In this document: one piece after another, positions 33,965-46,552 of the stretch
How the letters are laid out: each line of letters begins with the position of its first letter
Position numbering within the stretch: position 1 is the stretch's first letter
DNA from: Nipponacmea schrenckii
Taxonomy: Eukaryota; Mollusca; Gastropoda; Lottiidae
Direction of reading: 5' to 3'
Assembly (NCBI GenBank): GCA_030562195.1
Contig: JAUJPP010000005.1
Span: 27,391,106-27,455,105 of the forward strand
DNA length: 64,000 nucleotides
Notes under the pieces: model-generated
Databases searched by the model: none
Seen by the model: the letters and a program-made list of their open reading frames with translations, nothing else
Told to the model about the DNA's origin: nothing
Position numbers and translations under genes: made by a program

Positions 33965-36900
33965 TCAATTGATCAAACCTGTTATTAAAAATGTCCAGGC
34001 CCATTTACCAGGCAGTTTATATTCAGATAGTGCTGGAATCTTTACAGCAATACCACCACTTGGTCTTGTAGAATAGTGGAATTTATCAGGATAACCCAAT
34101 AAACTAATTGTGGTACTTGTAGATGGTTTTGGTGAACCCAGGATTAATGTATCACCTTGTGGCCACTTTAAAACTATAGCATACACATAATTTCCCTTCA
34201 TAGTGTACCTGTGTAATGAAGAAAAATTGATTTAAGTTTGTGGTTCTCCATTTTGGGGGTTTATGACAGAGTATCAAGAAGACGAGTTATTTGTACATTC
34301 AAACTCAGATAAATCTGGACCAATGAGCTTTCTATCAAATCTCTTCGTTCTGAACACTCACCATACGTTGGGGTTGACGGTATCATTCTGTGCTTTCCAT
34401 GGTCGAGTACCTTTAATAGCTTCCTTGTTAACTTTCATCCATTCACCAAATTCTCGTAATCTTTCCTCAAATATCGGATTAATAAAACCCTCTTTAGTTG
34501 GCCCAACATTCATTAACATATTTCCTCCGCAACTAAAAAAAAAATACATGAAAAATAACTTTAAAGTATTATAGTAGGGAAGCGATTTCTCAAGCTTAAT
34601 ATTATAGGCACTTTTAAAACTTCTCTACAAATGAGCGTAATGGGAGAGGTGTAGGCTACGTAAAATTTGAATTAAAACTTGGAAACTTCACTTTTTCAAA
34701 GGTATTGCACTGCCAAACGCAAAGGGGGCAACACTTAAGAAACACCATTCAGATTACCTTACCCCTGAGCATTATCTACACACCAGACCTAATAAATAAT
34801 TTATACGCGTTTTTGAAATTAAACTTTTTGAAAAGAAACTCGACCAATAGCTCCACTACTATTATGTTTCGATACGTTGATAGATTGGCACAGGATAAGA
34901 TGTGATGATTTCCCTCTAACTTTATCATACACACTGTATAGTTGTTTGATATTTGGAGAATTTACTTTGCATTTCTCCTTCATGTGCTTAAAAAGTGACT
35001 AACATTACGAGCTTTGCTTTATATCTTCTCCAGTACGCAACAAAATGTGGTCAAAAGAGATAGATCTGTGAAGCTCGGACAAGCGAAACATCAACCAATA
35101 AAGATGGTGAAGTTACATTAAGAGGCCAATCGTCTCTACACAAATCTGCATGACCTTTAAGTTATCTTCTCTGTTCAAAAGAATCTTACCTAACCGTTTC
35201 AACAAACGTAGCTATCAAAGTATGGGTTGAAAGATAATCAGATAAAATAGCATTTCTTCTGAATCCCCATGAATTACTATCAATAGTCATAGCATTCTCC
35301 CATTTCTTTTTCTGAAGAGTACCTACATAGATAGTAGCTATATGTTAAACAAAATAACCAATTTATCAAACAAACTTGAAGTATAAGTCACCTTGTATCC
35401 AATATTTTTCGTTTTAGTGACAATAACTGGATAATCCGAAGTTTTCTTAATCAATTTCATGTTCATAAGAGACATACAATTCGGGTATTGCGCCTTTTTC
35501 GTTCTCAGTTTTCTATTATTCGGTAAAGTGCATAGGAGGCCCTTGGGTGTATAAAAAAGACCAACCTGGTTGATATCTATCTGCACATGTCAGATACCCA
35601 CCATGATGACATCGTGCGTCTTTACCCCATCTATCATTAGTGACAACTGTATCTTTTACTGGACTGTCAATATTAACAAAGCAATCAATTTAAAGGGAAG
35701 GGTAGTTAAAGATCTCTCCCAGGATGAGGAAATATGGTACGACCCGATGACCATCAGATAAAACGTCAGTGGCGTTCCAGAAATGACCTTAAGGGGTGAT
35801 AGCGACTTCATAGTCTTTGATCGCTACCTAATTTGCGATGTTGCAATCTTGGCGATCGAAGGCGAGTATGATGCGATCCAATACATCACGATAGCGATCA
35901 CCTCCGCGACCTATGAAGGTTCACCCAATTAGCATTATATGGACAAAAACATGTGTCTTTCTGACACGCGTATTAGCTTTACCATGGCATTAGAGGAGTA
36001 GGCCATGAATCACTATCAGATCGCCACACAACGCAATATTCAAGAAACTGTATTTCTTTGAGATTAAGTAGCAAAATGAGTTCTGTACAGGGAAAAGACC
36101 GATTGAGATCTGATAGAGATCAGGTAGCGCTTCTGGCGATAATTCACCATCTATAGTGGAATCGTCGTATTATATGCAAGCTATAAAACAGAGTGTTAGT
36201 AAAAGCTTAAGTTTGTATACAATCGAGAATATATGTTATTTGCCCACAATTACGATACACTTTCATGTTACATTTTCATATACCTGTCATTGTAAAGCCA
36301 GGCTAGGAACTCGGTAGCTTTCCAATAAGAACTATTAGCCTCCCATTCGCCATCAGACCAAATTACTTCCGGTTGATATTTATTGACTATTTCATACAAT
36401 TCGGGTAGCGTTTTTCTCTGAAAGTAACAGAAAAAACACTTGTCTCAAACAGTTCTGTATGAAAATGGAAAAATAAAATAGCTTGCACAGTAGCGTTTCT
36501 AGGAAACATCAGTCTCCCCATAGCCACTGAGCTTGGTGTATGGACAAGAATGCAAGATTGAAAAACATTATCAAAGAAGATATATTTTTGATTGTTATTA
36601 AATCTTTACAGAAAATGGCAACTTACATCAACAAACTCTGTTGTCGTGTAGTTATTGGCTTTGTCTTGTAAGTAGAGTGGGTTGAACCATTCATACAGTG
36701 AGTGATACAGTCCAAAATGCATTGATGTGTTCTTTATAGCCACCGCCAATTCACCTTTTAGGAAAATACTTCCAAGATATGTTTAGGCAATCAATTTAAT
36801 GCATTGTAAATGAATGGAAATGTGCCTAGGCCGTAAACGCCGTGATTGATTCGAGCAAGTGTCACCAAATAGGTTTCAGCAGGTTGTAAAGAAAGAGCTC

Positions 36901-37707
36901 ATTTAAAAGTGCAAGAGGGGTATTAATTCACAAAATTCACATGGCAGATGTATTTTCTGGTACAAATGGTCGTAGGGTCGTACGCCAATTAATATATACT
37001 TACCAACCATATCTCTATGAGGACCCACAGCCATGGAATTCCAACTAAAAGAATATCTTGAAGGCCAGTTAGTGTAACCCTCGTGGTGCTTGGCAGTGAA
37101 CACTACATACCTTGTAAAATAATGGTCATAATATTATCGAATACTGACTCCAGAGCAAAATTCAACGTGACGGCATGTTTTGTATATTTTGACAACTTTA
37201 GCCTACTAATCACCGTTATAAAAATTAAATATCGAAGAAATCATAGTCACAACTATATTCCCCGACATTCAAAATGAACAATCAGTCCCTCACATCATAA
37301 AATAAAACGTTTACTCACTCGCTTCCAGATGCTTCGAACACTTCTGCCCAGTGATTAGCATCAAAAAACTCTGCCGTCAGCTGAGGCGCGAAGTCGGCGT
37401 ATGTAAACCCGGGCTTGTAATTCTTATTCATGAAATCTATGTATGGTTGTAACTTCTCTCCTTTCCACCACCACCAAAACCATTCAGCTATACGTTTAGG
37501 AGAATAACTTGGAACAGAAAACACTCCCCAATGGATAAATATACCTAATTTAACATCATCGTACCATCCTGGTAAAGGTCTCGAGTCTATAGAAGCCCAG
37601 TTAGGCTCGTAGCGAATACATGATGCATGGTACACAAAAAATACCACCACGACTCCTAACACAGACCACTGCATTTTGTGTCGATTGTGATAGTGACAGT
37701 ATTTCAC
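33965..37707 (-). CDS. FUCA1: Tissue-type alpha-L-fucosidase (GH29)
   Basis: Lysosomal or secreted glycoside hydrolase removing alpha-L-fucose from glycoproteins and glycolipids by a retaining mechanism. Eight exons in phase: 37319-37707, 37004-37110, 36627-36754, 36284-36417, 35566-35663, 35190-35322, 34362-34532, 33965-34208; 467 residues, matching the usual ~466. A second Met at 37674 gives a more typical signal peptide ([19 protein letters not shown]) and may be the real start. Family blocks: [70 protein letters not shown] and NVGPTKEGF. The Asp of WSDGE (about D230 from the first Met) aligns with the known nucleophile. The C-terminal beta domain ends TFLITGLIN. No sign of decay. Orthology to FUCA1 rather than FUCA2 is by overall similarity. 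Confidence 0.95.
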
Positions 37708-38599
37708 TTGAAAGATAAGATAAAATGATCAAATTAGAAATTGACATATGTTTTCATTTTTGTGTCCACCAAAAAGTTTCTTAGGGAAGTCTGTCAAGTT
37801 TGATGAGTTAATATGTAGAGTTTGAGACTATGCCCGATGCTTAAAGACCTTGGCAATCTTCGGTAGCCAGTTTAATCAAGGACAACAATATGGTATCTGT
37901 ATTCCATTCGATACAAAAGATAATCTAACCAAACCAAACCATACTATTGTAGTCGTATGTTGTATCTAATAAGCCCCCTTTGATATAGATGGCACTAGCC
38001 TACACACACTATGTACCAGATGTCTGAATAATTTGATAGTTAACAGCAGAATCTACCATTCGTAACAAACAGTTGGAAAGCAAGTAAAAGTGTATTTATC
38101 TTATTACTTGACAGCTTCAGGAGCGTAGACAAAGTCTAAAACGGTTCAAAGAGCCAGGTGAAAACGAGACGACATTTAAAAATTTCATTAAAATGTAGGA
38201 TGATCATTTTATTGGAATAAGAAATTCCATCAATCAAAGGCATTTGATTCGTAGTTTGCATCATATTTTAACATATTTCTAACTGTTGGTCAAGAACAGG
38301 CTAAACATTATAAATGGGGCTCAATGACAGAAGAACTCAAATTGTAGAAGGTATAGATAACCCGAGATTAAATCAAAAACTTTTATGGGAATCTTTTTTA
38401 AATTTACCCAAAGCAATTGGAATGTGTAGAATTTATGAAATTGTTGACACATGAAAGCAATGAATGGTTGAGAAAATGGAGCAATTACTGCAATGTTTGA
38501 TGCTTATTTCACCAAAAAGAATAAATCAAAGCAAATCAGATGCCAGGACACTTTGAGGCAAATTGTATCAGAATGCTTATGAATGACTTTGGAGGTTTT
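37708..38599. other. Upstream of the fucosidase; unassigned sequence
   Basis: Must contain the fucosidase promoter and 5' end, but no clear motif was found. From about 38150 the sequence takes on the look of a decayed gag-like region preceding the Gypsy pol remnant, though no domain could be matched with confidence. Confidence 0.4.
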
Positions 38600-39600
38600 A
38601 ATGTTCCAGAAGTTAAGATAAATATATAACTGACAAAGTCAGGCCTGTCCAAAATCCAATTCCATATGAACTTTTGAAAATGGAAAAAAATGTTATTTAA
38701 AAAAGAGTTACCAGCCATCACATATTTCATTGACTGCAGAGCAAAAATAATTACAAATTCAAGTGTGAACTATTGTCAATTGTATCTACTTTAGAAAATT
38801 TCCACCATTATTTTTGATGTAAATTTAAATTGACAAATTGTCATGAACCTTTGAAATTTCTATTAACCTAAGCCTAAACCTTAAAGTTCCTGTCAACATA
38901 GTATAGCTAGAGCACCTGAAATGCCTAAAGAGGAAGATTTTGAATTTTCAAGAGAGAAACGTGACAATAACAAACTGAACTCCAACAAATAATCCTTAAA
39001 GGATGACTGCAAAATCCAATAGATCTTTTGGATAATTTTAAACCTTATTTGAATTTTCGTGAAGAACTTTCAATAAATGAAGGTTTAATTTACAAAATAC
39101 CAGATTGCTAATTCCTGAAAAATGGAAAAATGTTAAGACTTCATGAAGGACATTTACATGAAATTGGGAGCTGACAGTTCTGAATATTTTTTACTTGTGA
39201 ACTATTAAATAAATTATTTTGAAAATATATAGGCCTAACTGCAGAAACTACTGTATTTAACTCAGATCTGATCAATATTTGCAAGACATTCCAAACACTC
39301 TCATAAATGATAGTCCTAAAACTAACAGTACTCTCTATTGGCTTAAGATTTTGTTATTTTACAGCAACTTGCGAATGAATCACCTCACAACAGTATCCCA
39401 GAAGCAATGAATAAGCATAAAGATATGTTGGTATTGTGAAGAAATTTTTTTAAAAGCCAACTCTGAAAACCAAGATCCATATTCAGCTTTATTGAATTAC
39501 AGGGACAGTCCAGTTTGGAAGAAGATTGGGAACAACAGTTTCTGTTGCAAAATGTCAATTTCCAAAAGGGAGTAAGGGCAGAAAGAAACAACTAGAGACA
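38600..39600 (+). pseudogene. Decayed Ty3/Gypsy-type pol
   Basis: Fragments in changing frames with stops keep the pol order. A reverse-transcriptase entry piece (VRPVQNPIPYELLKMEKNVI) lies near 38640-38695. An RNase H piece (KCELLSIVSTLENFHHY) follows near 38760-38812, directly, so most of the RT is deleted. A pre-integrase piece (LNFREELSINEGLIYK, then LHEGHL) spans 39045-39155. An integrase end (NQDPYSALLNYRDSPVWKK) is near 39470-39530. The element is long dead. Confidence 0.72.
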
Positions 39601-40944
39601 GTAAAAGACTTAAGCCTTAAGGACATTGGAATTAGGACAAAGGATATTAATATGGAAATTTGATACAATAAAATGGGTCCCTGTTAAATGGATTTTTATT
39701 CATCATAGTGAGTCAAAGTCATTTAGTTGTTTAGAAGATATGATGGAGGAGTTTTAAGACCAATACGCAACACTTACATGCATTTAAATCTGGTAAAACT
39801 ATATAATAATCCAATACACTAGATAAGAAAGATCCTAACCCTAATGATGATCCTGTGTCAAATGAAGAGTCAAGTAACAAAGTGGTAGCCTACCAAATAA
39901 TTAACAGAATTTCTAGTGGTAGAATATTCAGAAAACCAAATTGGATGTCTAATTATAAGGCATAGACAATAACTTTACACAATAATGTTCCTAAGTCGTA
40001 AGTTTGTTAATTTGTTCAGCAACTCTAAAGGTGTTTTGTTTCGCACTTTTTGTTTATGGTTATTTGTAACAGGCTAAGGGAGACAACTATATTTTAGTTA
40101 TGTTTTATGTAATATGACCCCTTTATATGACACTACACACGTAAAGGTCCATTTACGTGTCGGCGAAATTATTTCTGTTACTCTAAGCATTGCGCCGTTC
40201 CTTCTCGATCACGGTGCATCCGAATTCAGCAGGATGTCATAATATCCATGGGAGCCTATTTGATTACAAAGAAAAGGAAACCTATATAAGTCGAAGATGG
40301 AGAAAACAACTTCTTTGCCAGAGAAAAAGAAGCAAGAAGTAATGAGAACCTGGTTAGAGAGCCACTGCAAACATCAAGTTATAAATTCATATCAACAAAA
40401 TCAACAGAGATAATTTTCCATGAAGATAAATTTAAGCTCACCACCAATTCCTTCATAGTATATAAAATGGTGTTCCCTGACGATTCCAACTAAACTTCCC
40501 CCTTGGCATGATTGGAAAATGAGATAAAAATTTGATTACTTACCACGAAGACAAAATACCGTGTTGTATAACGATCTCTTAATCTGTCACATTATAATTT
40601 TCCCGTAAAGGTCTAACGATCTTTAGATTTATTCCATTTTGTATTAAAAAGGTATTAATAGAATTTTAAAACACGTTTAATCCATCGTTAACTATCCAAG
40701 CATATGTAGGCCTACCAGTCCAGAGGAATGGAGAAGAATCACCAAGGCCTCATGTTCTTAAAGCAACGTTTAGAAATAATACATGTCATATAGCCAAAGG
40801 GCTAAAATTATCTAAGTTTAGAAATCCCGATAGGTAGGGCCTGGTATTTCTAGGCCTTTATCGGGACATGTTCGCCTTACGATTGACCAATCGTATCTTC
40901 CTCGCAGAAACAGGATTACTGTATATTAATTACTAGTATAGGGT
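39601..40944. other. Unassigned, possibly 3' end or LTR of the Gypsy remnant
   Basis: Follows the integrase remnant. AAGGGAGACAAC near 40077 looks like a polypurine tract, and CCTATATAAGTCG near 40279 resembles an LTR TATA box. No second LTR was found upstream, so the assignment is speculative. The left flanking TCCTAGTT (40945-40952) of the foldback-like element follows. Confidence 0.35.
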
Positions 40945-40997
40945 TCCTAGTTGAATGTAGGTAACTTGGTCACAGGAAATATGGTCACCGGAAATAT

Positions 40998-41298
40998 GGT
41001 CTCAGTAATACGGGCACGTGGTATTTTGGTCACAGTAATACGGACATATGGTACTTTGGTCACAGTAATACGGGAACAAGGTAATATGGTCACAGTAATA
41101 CGGGCACAGGGTAATAAGGTCACAGTAATACGGGCACAAGGTAATTTGGTCACAGTAATACGGGCACATGCTATTTTGGTAACAGTAATACGGACACACG
41201 GTATTTTGGTCACAGTAATACGGGACAATGTAATTTGGTCACAGTAATACGGGCACGTGGAATTTTGGTCACAGTAATACGGGCACGTGGTATTTTGG
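40998..41298 (+). repeat. 30-bp minisatellite, left array
   Basis: About ten units of GGTCACAGTAATACGGGCAC followed by a variable ten bases such as AAGGTAATTT. Because 30 is a multiple of three and the unit lacks stops in several frames, open frames run through both strands; these are artefacts. Confidence 0.95.
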
Positions 41299-41639
41299 GG
41301 GATAAGGTAATTCGGTCACAATATTGAGTGTACAAGCCGTTATGGAACTCCCACTTAGGCTACGAATCTTGCGAATAGCTACGAATGGATAAATCTTAGG
41401 ATTTGTATCTGATTCGTAAGATGTCTTTATGGAATTAAGCGCATGCGTTTAAAGATGTTAGCCCATTGAATGCGATATTTATTCAATGGGCTGTATTCCA
41501 TGGGACACAAAAATATCATGTTTATCCATTATTTTTTTTTCTGGAAAAAAGTCACAGCACATCAGGAAAACGCATTTCAAACAAATTTTTAATTTTTATT
41601 TTTCATGTCACTTATAGGATAAATCGTAATATTCTATAA

Positions 41640-42189
41640 ATATCTTTATTATTTATTTAACAGCAAAGTAAATACATACTGTAGCTGGATACATATAATA
41701 CAAAAATTATTACAAAAAATACGAGATGAATAAAGAAAAAACAAAAAAACCCACGAATACACAAATACAAAGCTAATGACAATACCTATAACAGATGAGT
41801 ACAGTACATACATGGATAATAATCCGAATCTAAAGGCTTAATTAAGCTCGCCTTGTATCCTTTTTGATGATAATATTAATTTTGCAAAATCATAAAATGC
41901 ATGTCTATTCGTGAAAGTACATTGTGTACAAATTGCCAAAGTTCGAACGTATATTGGTAATTTTAAGATTATAATAACTTTATTGATCACCAATTTGTTA
42001 ACCAAATCTTCCTTTGAGTCAATGGAACATATATACATTATATACAAAATATTTAGACAATTTTAAAGATATAAAGTAAAAGAAATAATGAAAAGGCATG
42101 CAGACAATATTTTTCATGAAGCATGTATAATACATTTGTACAAAAATAATGAAAGTACAATAGAATAATTTGAAAAAGTTAGTATGTTA
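41640..42189 (-). other. Probable 3' untranslated part of the LINE
   Basis: Lies downstream of the LINE coding remnant (minus strand) and ends in an AT-rich TAAATAAATAATAAAG-type tail near 41640. No coding content; the boundary is approximate. Confidence 0.45.
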
Positions 42190-45100
42190 AAATCAGTCCT
42201 TCTTTAATTCTGTCTTTAGCCTATTTTTATATAAATAAAGTGATGACGATGACCTTAAAGTAAGAGGTAACGAATTCCACAGTAAACTTGCTGTGTATTT
42301 AAAGGTCCTTGTCATAGCACGAAGTTCACATTTTGGTAAATACAGTTTTTGATCCGATTCAGAGCGAAGACAGAGTTGTAGACACATTACATTTTAGAGT
42401 AAAATAATTTTTAAAATAATCTGGACAAATATCGTTCATAATTTTGTATGTCAGTATCCCAGTGTTGTATTTAATTTGTTCATAGATAGTGAGCCAATTT
42501 AATTGAGAAAACAAGTCTGCCGAGCTTGTATCATAGTTAGCGTCTAGGATACTCCTTGCCGCACGTTTTTGAAGTTTTAGGATACCATCATGCTTACTGG
42601 GGAATGCATTACCCTACACAATATTACAATAATCCATGACGGACAATATATAATTATTAAAAAATAAAATGCGAGTCTCAATTGGTAAATGTTTTTTGAT
42701 TCTACTAAGGAGAAAGATCTTTGAAGCTAAGCTTCCATGTTGTTCCCAGTCTAAATGATCATCAACCGTAATGCCAAGAAGGGTTGTCTTGGAGACATTA
42801 TCGATTGCTTGTAAATTCAAGCTTAATGATAGTGTATTGGGATCAGCATGATTTCTTACCAACATAGATTTCGTTTTATTTGAATTTAAAACCATGCCAT
42901 TATTTTGAAACCAATCCACTATGATATTCAGATCTTCTTGTAATGATTGTTCAATAAGATTAATATCTGTATTAGAATAATGAACGGTTGTGTCATCAGC
43001 AAAAATTTCTGTGGTTGAATGGTTAACAAATAATGGAAGGTCGTTAATAAATAAGGAATAGAATAGGTCCTAAAATAGGACCTTGTGGAACGCCACATTT
43101 AACAGTTGTTTCTTTTGACTGAATGTTACCAAAAATTACTTTCTGTTTTCTATCAATTAAATAATTTTGCATTAAAACAATAAAATCGGGATGAAATTTA
43201 TATAGAGCTAGTTTTTCAATTATTAAATTGTGGTCTATTAAATCAAATGCTTTGCTGAAATTTAGGTAAACTACACCTGTCATGTTACCTGTATCTAATG
43301 CTTCGAGCCAAGCGTCGGTTATCCTGAACAAGGCTGTACAGCAAGAGTGATTTTGGCGAAAGCCTGATTGGAATTTATAGAAAAGTTCATGGTTAGTGAA
43401 AAAATCTTTAATGTTACTGGCAATATGTCTTTCAAATATTTTAGATATGATTGGGAGAATCGATATTGGTCTGTAATTAGACGGAATTTTTCTAGAATCT
43501 TTCTTGTGAATGGGTAAAATCTTAGCACTTTTAAGTTTTTCAGGGAAGACATTTTTAGATATACATAGATTTATAATATACGTTAAAGGAGCAGCAATAT
43601 GTAATGGCAGTTGTAAGTAATCTTTTTGTGGAAACTTTTCGTGGACAAACTGTTGAATTTTGCTAGTGTTGGATAAAGGTTTATATACTGGTTTAATGGA
43701 GTCAGTTATATTTGTGAAGTAATCATTCATTATATCTGCTATTTCATTTAAATTTGAAGTACTAGTTGAGTCAAATTCTAAAGAATCTGGAAAAGGGGTA
43801 TCATTTTATTTTCCTTGTAAATTTTTGAAGTAACGCCCAATTTTAAAACTGTCTTTTTTGTTATCAACTGCATCTTTAATAATATTACTTTTCGCCTCAT
43901 TGATAAGCTTTTTTGTTTTATTTCTTCAAATCTTGTATGCTTTTGTATTACCTTCGCCGAGCTTCTTTCACTTCGTTATTAAACCAACGAGGTTGTATAT
44001 TAAACTTGGCACATTTTTTCTTTTTCGGAGCATTTTTATTAAATACATTTAGGAAAATATCATAAAAGGTTTGTAGAGCAATATTTGGATCATCTAAACT
44101 TTCAATATGATGAAATGGTTGTCGGCTGAGTTCAATAAGAAAGTCATTTTCATTAAAGTGTTTTAAATTTCTATATTCAATTATAAGGTGATTTTTAGTA
44201 TGAGATTCGGGCAAGACATTTAAGGAAAAGATACTTGGGTAATGATCACTTAGACCGTAAATGGGAACTTGAACATCTTTAACAGATAATGGTGTATTTG
44301 TATACAAGTGGTCTATTAATGTAGAGGAGGAAATCAGTAACTCTAGTTGGTTTATCTATTAACTGTGACAGGTTATAAATACTAATTACTTCTTCCCATT
44401 GGGAAGGTAAAGGTAAATTATAATTAATATTGAAATCTCCTATAATATAAATAGGTAAGGAATAAAATGATGAGATATTATGCATTAAGTTTTCAAAAAG
44501 TTCAAACCAAGCTACTAAAGCTTTAGGAGATCTATATACAGTTATTATTATAAAAGGTTTTGTAAATTTGGGGGAAATTTTTAAACATATACATTCTAGA
44601 TTACAGTTTTCAAAATTAGTAAGTCTTTCATAATTAATACAATTTTTTAAATAAATTATCTGACCTCCACCTCGTTGATTAGGACGGTCTCTCCTTTCAA
44701 ATTTATATCCATTAATTTTAATATAATCATCACTTGTCTCATCATCAAGAAAGGTTTCACAAAATGACATTATACTAATATCTGTTAGAATTACATCTCG
44801 CACTTCATCAAGTTTATTGTTTTCCTCAGTAACTAAATAATGAATGTTTAGATGCCCAATGATATAATCTGATTTACTATCATCTAATTTAAATTGATTT
44901 AAAGTAGATGATGAGAGTAAGTCAGCTGGGGGTATTTGTACGGGGTCATCTGAGGATAAACCAGATGAAGTGCCAGATGGTATACTAACAGTTAACGTAT
45001 CTATAGTACATGTAGTTGGTTCTATTTTAGAGCTAAAGACAGAATTAAATGAATTTAAAATATAATTACCATTGGTGACTTCATTTAAAAACTCACAATA

Positions 45101-45225
45101 TTCAGGAAATGTGAACTTATCTTCGTGAGAAGTAGAGTTTGATGAATAAATATAAATTGGGTTTGAATTAGAAAATGATTTAGAAAATCCATTCGATGCT
45201 GATGTTAGATTATTTTCGGCCACAT
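42190..45225 (-). pseudogene. Dead non-LTR retrotransposon (LINE) with endonuclease and reverse transcriptase
   Basis: Read on the minus strand, an apurinic endonuclease-like domain lies at 44279-45223 (GHLNIHYLVTEENNKLDEVR, FCETFLDDET, IIGDFNINYN). Its end continues in another frame (LYTNTPLSVKDVQVP, GLSDHYPSIF) after a single-base frameshift near 44330. The reverse transcriptase follows (SNYRPISILPIISKIFERH, FQSGFRQNHSCCTALF, GVPQGPILGPILFLIY). A second frameshift near 43050 falls just before FINDLP and the catalytic FADDT. The C-terminal part runs to about 42193 with more breaks. The architecture fits jockey/CR1-type LINEs; the clade is not decided. No intact ORF1 was found. Confidence 0.88.
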
Positions 45226-46252
45226 TGTCATTGCCGAGTTCCTAGTAGTTTTGATAGCTGTTATACCTGTTATTGTATCTACCCATGTATGGTACCCTTC
45301 TCATCTTTAAAGAATTCTTACAGTAGGCTGATTTGTGACCAAATAAGCCACATTGTTAAGATTGTAGGCGGCCACTTCGACAACTCGAGGTGTTATGCCC
45401 CGCTATTACAAGTTGATAAACATGATTTAGACTGATTAGATTAATGAGAGGGAAATAATTCTTAAACTTTAATAGTGCCAAATATGTCGGTAGTACATGA
45501 TGAAAGATTTGACTTGTTCCGTTTATGCACTCAAAATGACCTCCACTATTACTTGCCAAAATCTTTCGTATAGTGACAAAATACGAGCACTGCATAGCTG
45601 TATAGTACCTTGTCCCGAATGTACGGACCATCAACTTAGTGCTGTGTTGTGCAAATCACATGTGACGTATTATTGTTTGTGACAATTTTTTCGCATCAAC
45701 TCTATCGTGTCCCCTCCATAGCTTCAGCTCAAAAACAGGTGATTCTACGCTGATCTTAAATTAAAAAAAGGACTTGAAAAGCACAAATAAAAAGAACTTT
45801 CTACAAGACGTCAATTTTAATGGAAGTTTCTATAGAATCTTACTGTAGCACTAATATCCAAGTATAATTGAGACGAGAGTAATCTAATTTTCTTGTATCG
45901 TTTTCCTCAAAATATTTCCAAAGTCACAGTCCAGTAGGAGTCAATCCGGTAACACATTAACATCCAAAAATAATTGCTTAGACTTTCCTTTAACAATGTT
46001 AAAGACGTGCTCATTTAGACCTAGTGTAAGTTATCGAAACAGTTCCATGATGAATGATAGCATCAAACGCCATGCGGTGTAGTCGGGTGAATCTTATACT
46101 CCGATCCAGAAAGAGATTATGCTAGCGACCAGCGGTGGTTGTAGGGGGATGGGGGGTAAATGATCGAGTTGTGCTGAAATTGATATTCATGCAATTTTCA
46201 TGAGCGTGATTATCGATTACAGAGAGGGAAATAACCTAAATTCTCTTAGTAT

Positions 46253-46502
46253 TGTGACCAAAATATCACGTGCCCGTATTACTGTGACCAAAATTCCTTG
46301 TGCCCGTATTACTGTGACCAAAATACCTCGCACCCGTATTACTATGACCAAAATACCTTGTACCCGTATTACTGTGACAAAAGTACCTTGTGCCCGCACT
46401 ACTGTGACCAAAGTACCTTGTGCCCGTATTACTGTGACCATATTACCTTGTGCCCGTATTACTGTGACCAAAATACCATGTACCCGTATTACTGTGACCA
46501 TA
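46253..46502 (-). repeat. 30-bp minisatellite, right array (inverted)
   Basis: About nine units reading ATTACTGTGACCAAAATACC then TTGTGCCCGT on the plus strand, the reverse complement of the left array unit. Unit variants (CACTACTGTG, ATTACTATG) show divergence between units. Confidence 0.95.
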
Positions 46503-46552
46503 TTTCCGGTGACTAAATTTCTTGTGACCAAATTACCGTTCCCCTCCTAGTT

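Larger units (their letters stand above)
40953..46544. mobile_element. Foldback-like element with minisatellite inverted ends and 8-bp flanking repeats
   Basis: Two arrays of the same 30-bp unit face each other at the ends (40998-41298 and 46253-46502, inverted). Outside them the ends are also related (GGTAACTTGGTCACAGG against the complement GGTAATTTGGTCACAAG; both then have CACCGGAAATATGGTC). The whole 5.6-kb block is flanked by TCCTAGTT at 40945-40952 and 46545-46552, consistent with an 8-bp target duplication. The interior contains a dead LINE in minus orientation and about 1 kb without recognised coding content. Long inverted ends made of tandem repeats are the hallmark of foldback elements such as Drosophila FB. 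Confidence 0.68.

Noticed and set aside
40947..41247. Open frames encoding repeated RITVTKIPCA-like peptides on both strands
   Set aside because: They come from a 30-bp tandem repeat without stops; several frames are open at once and the same unit occurs inverted at 46.2-46.5 kb.
40998..41298. CRISPR-like regular repeats
   Set aside because: Units are contiguous 30-bp copies with only short variable positions, no spacers, and the window is animal DNA.
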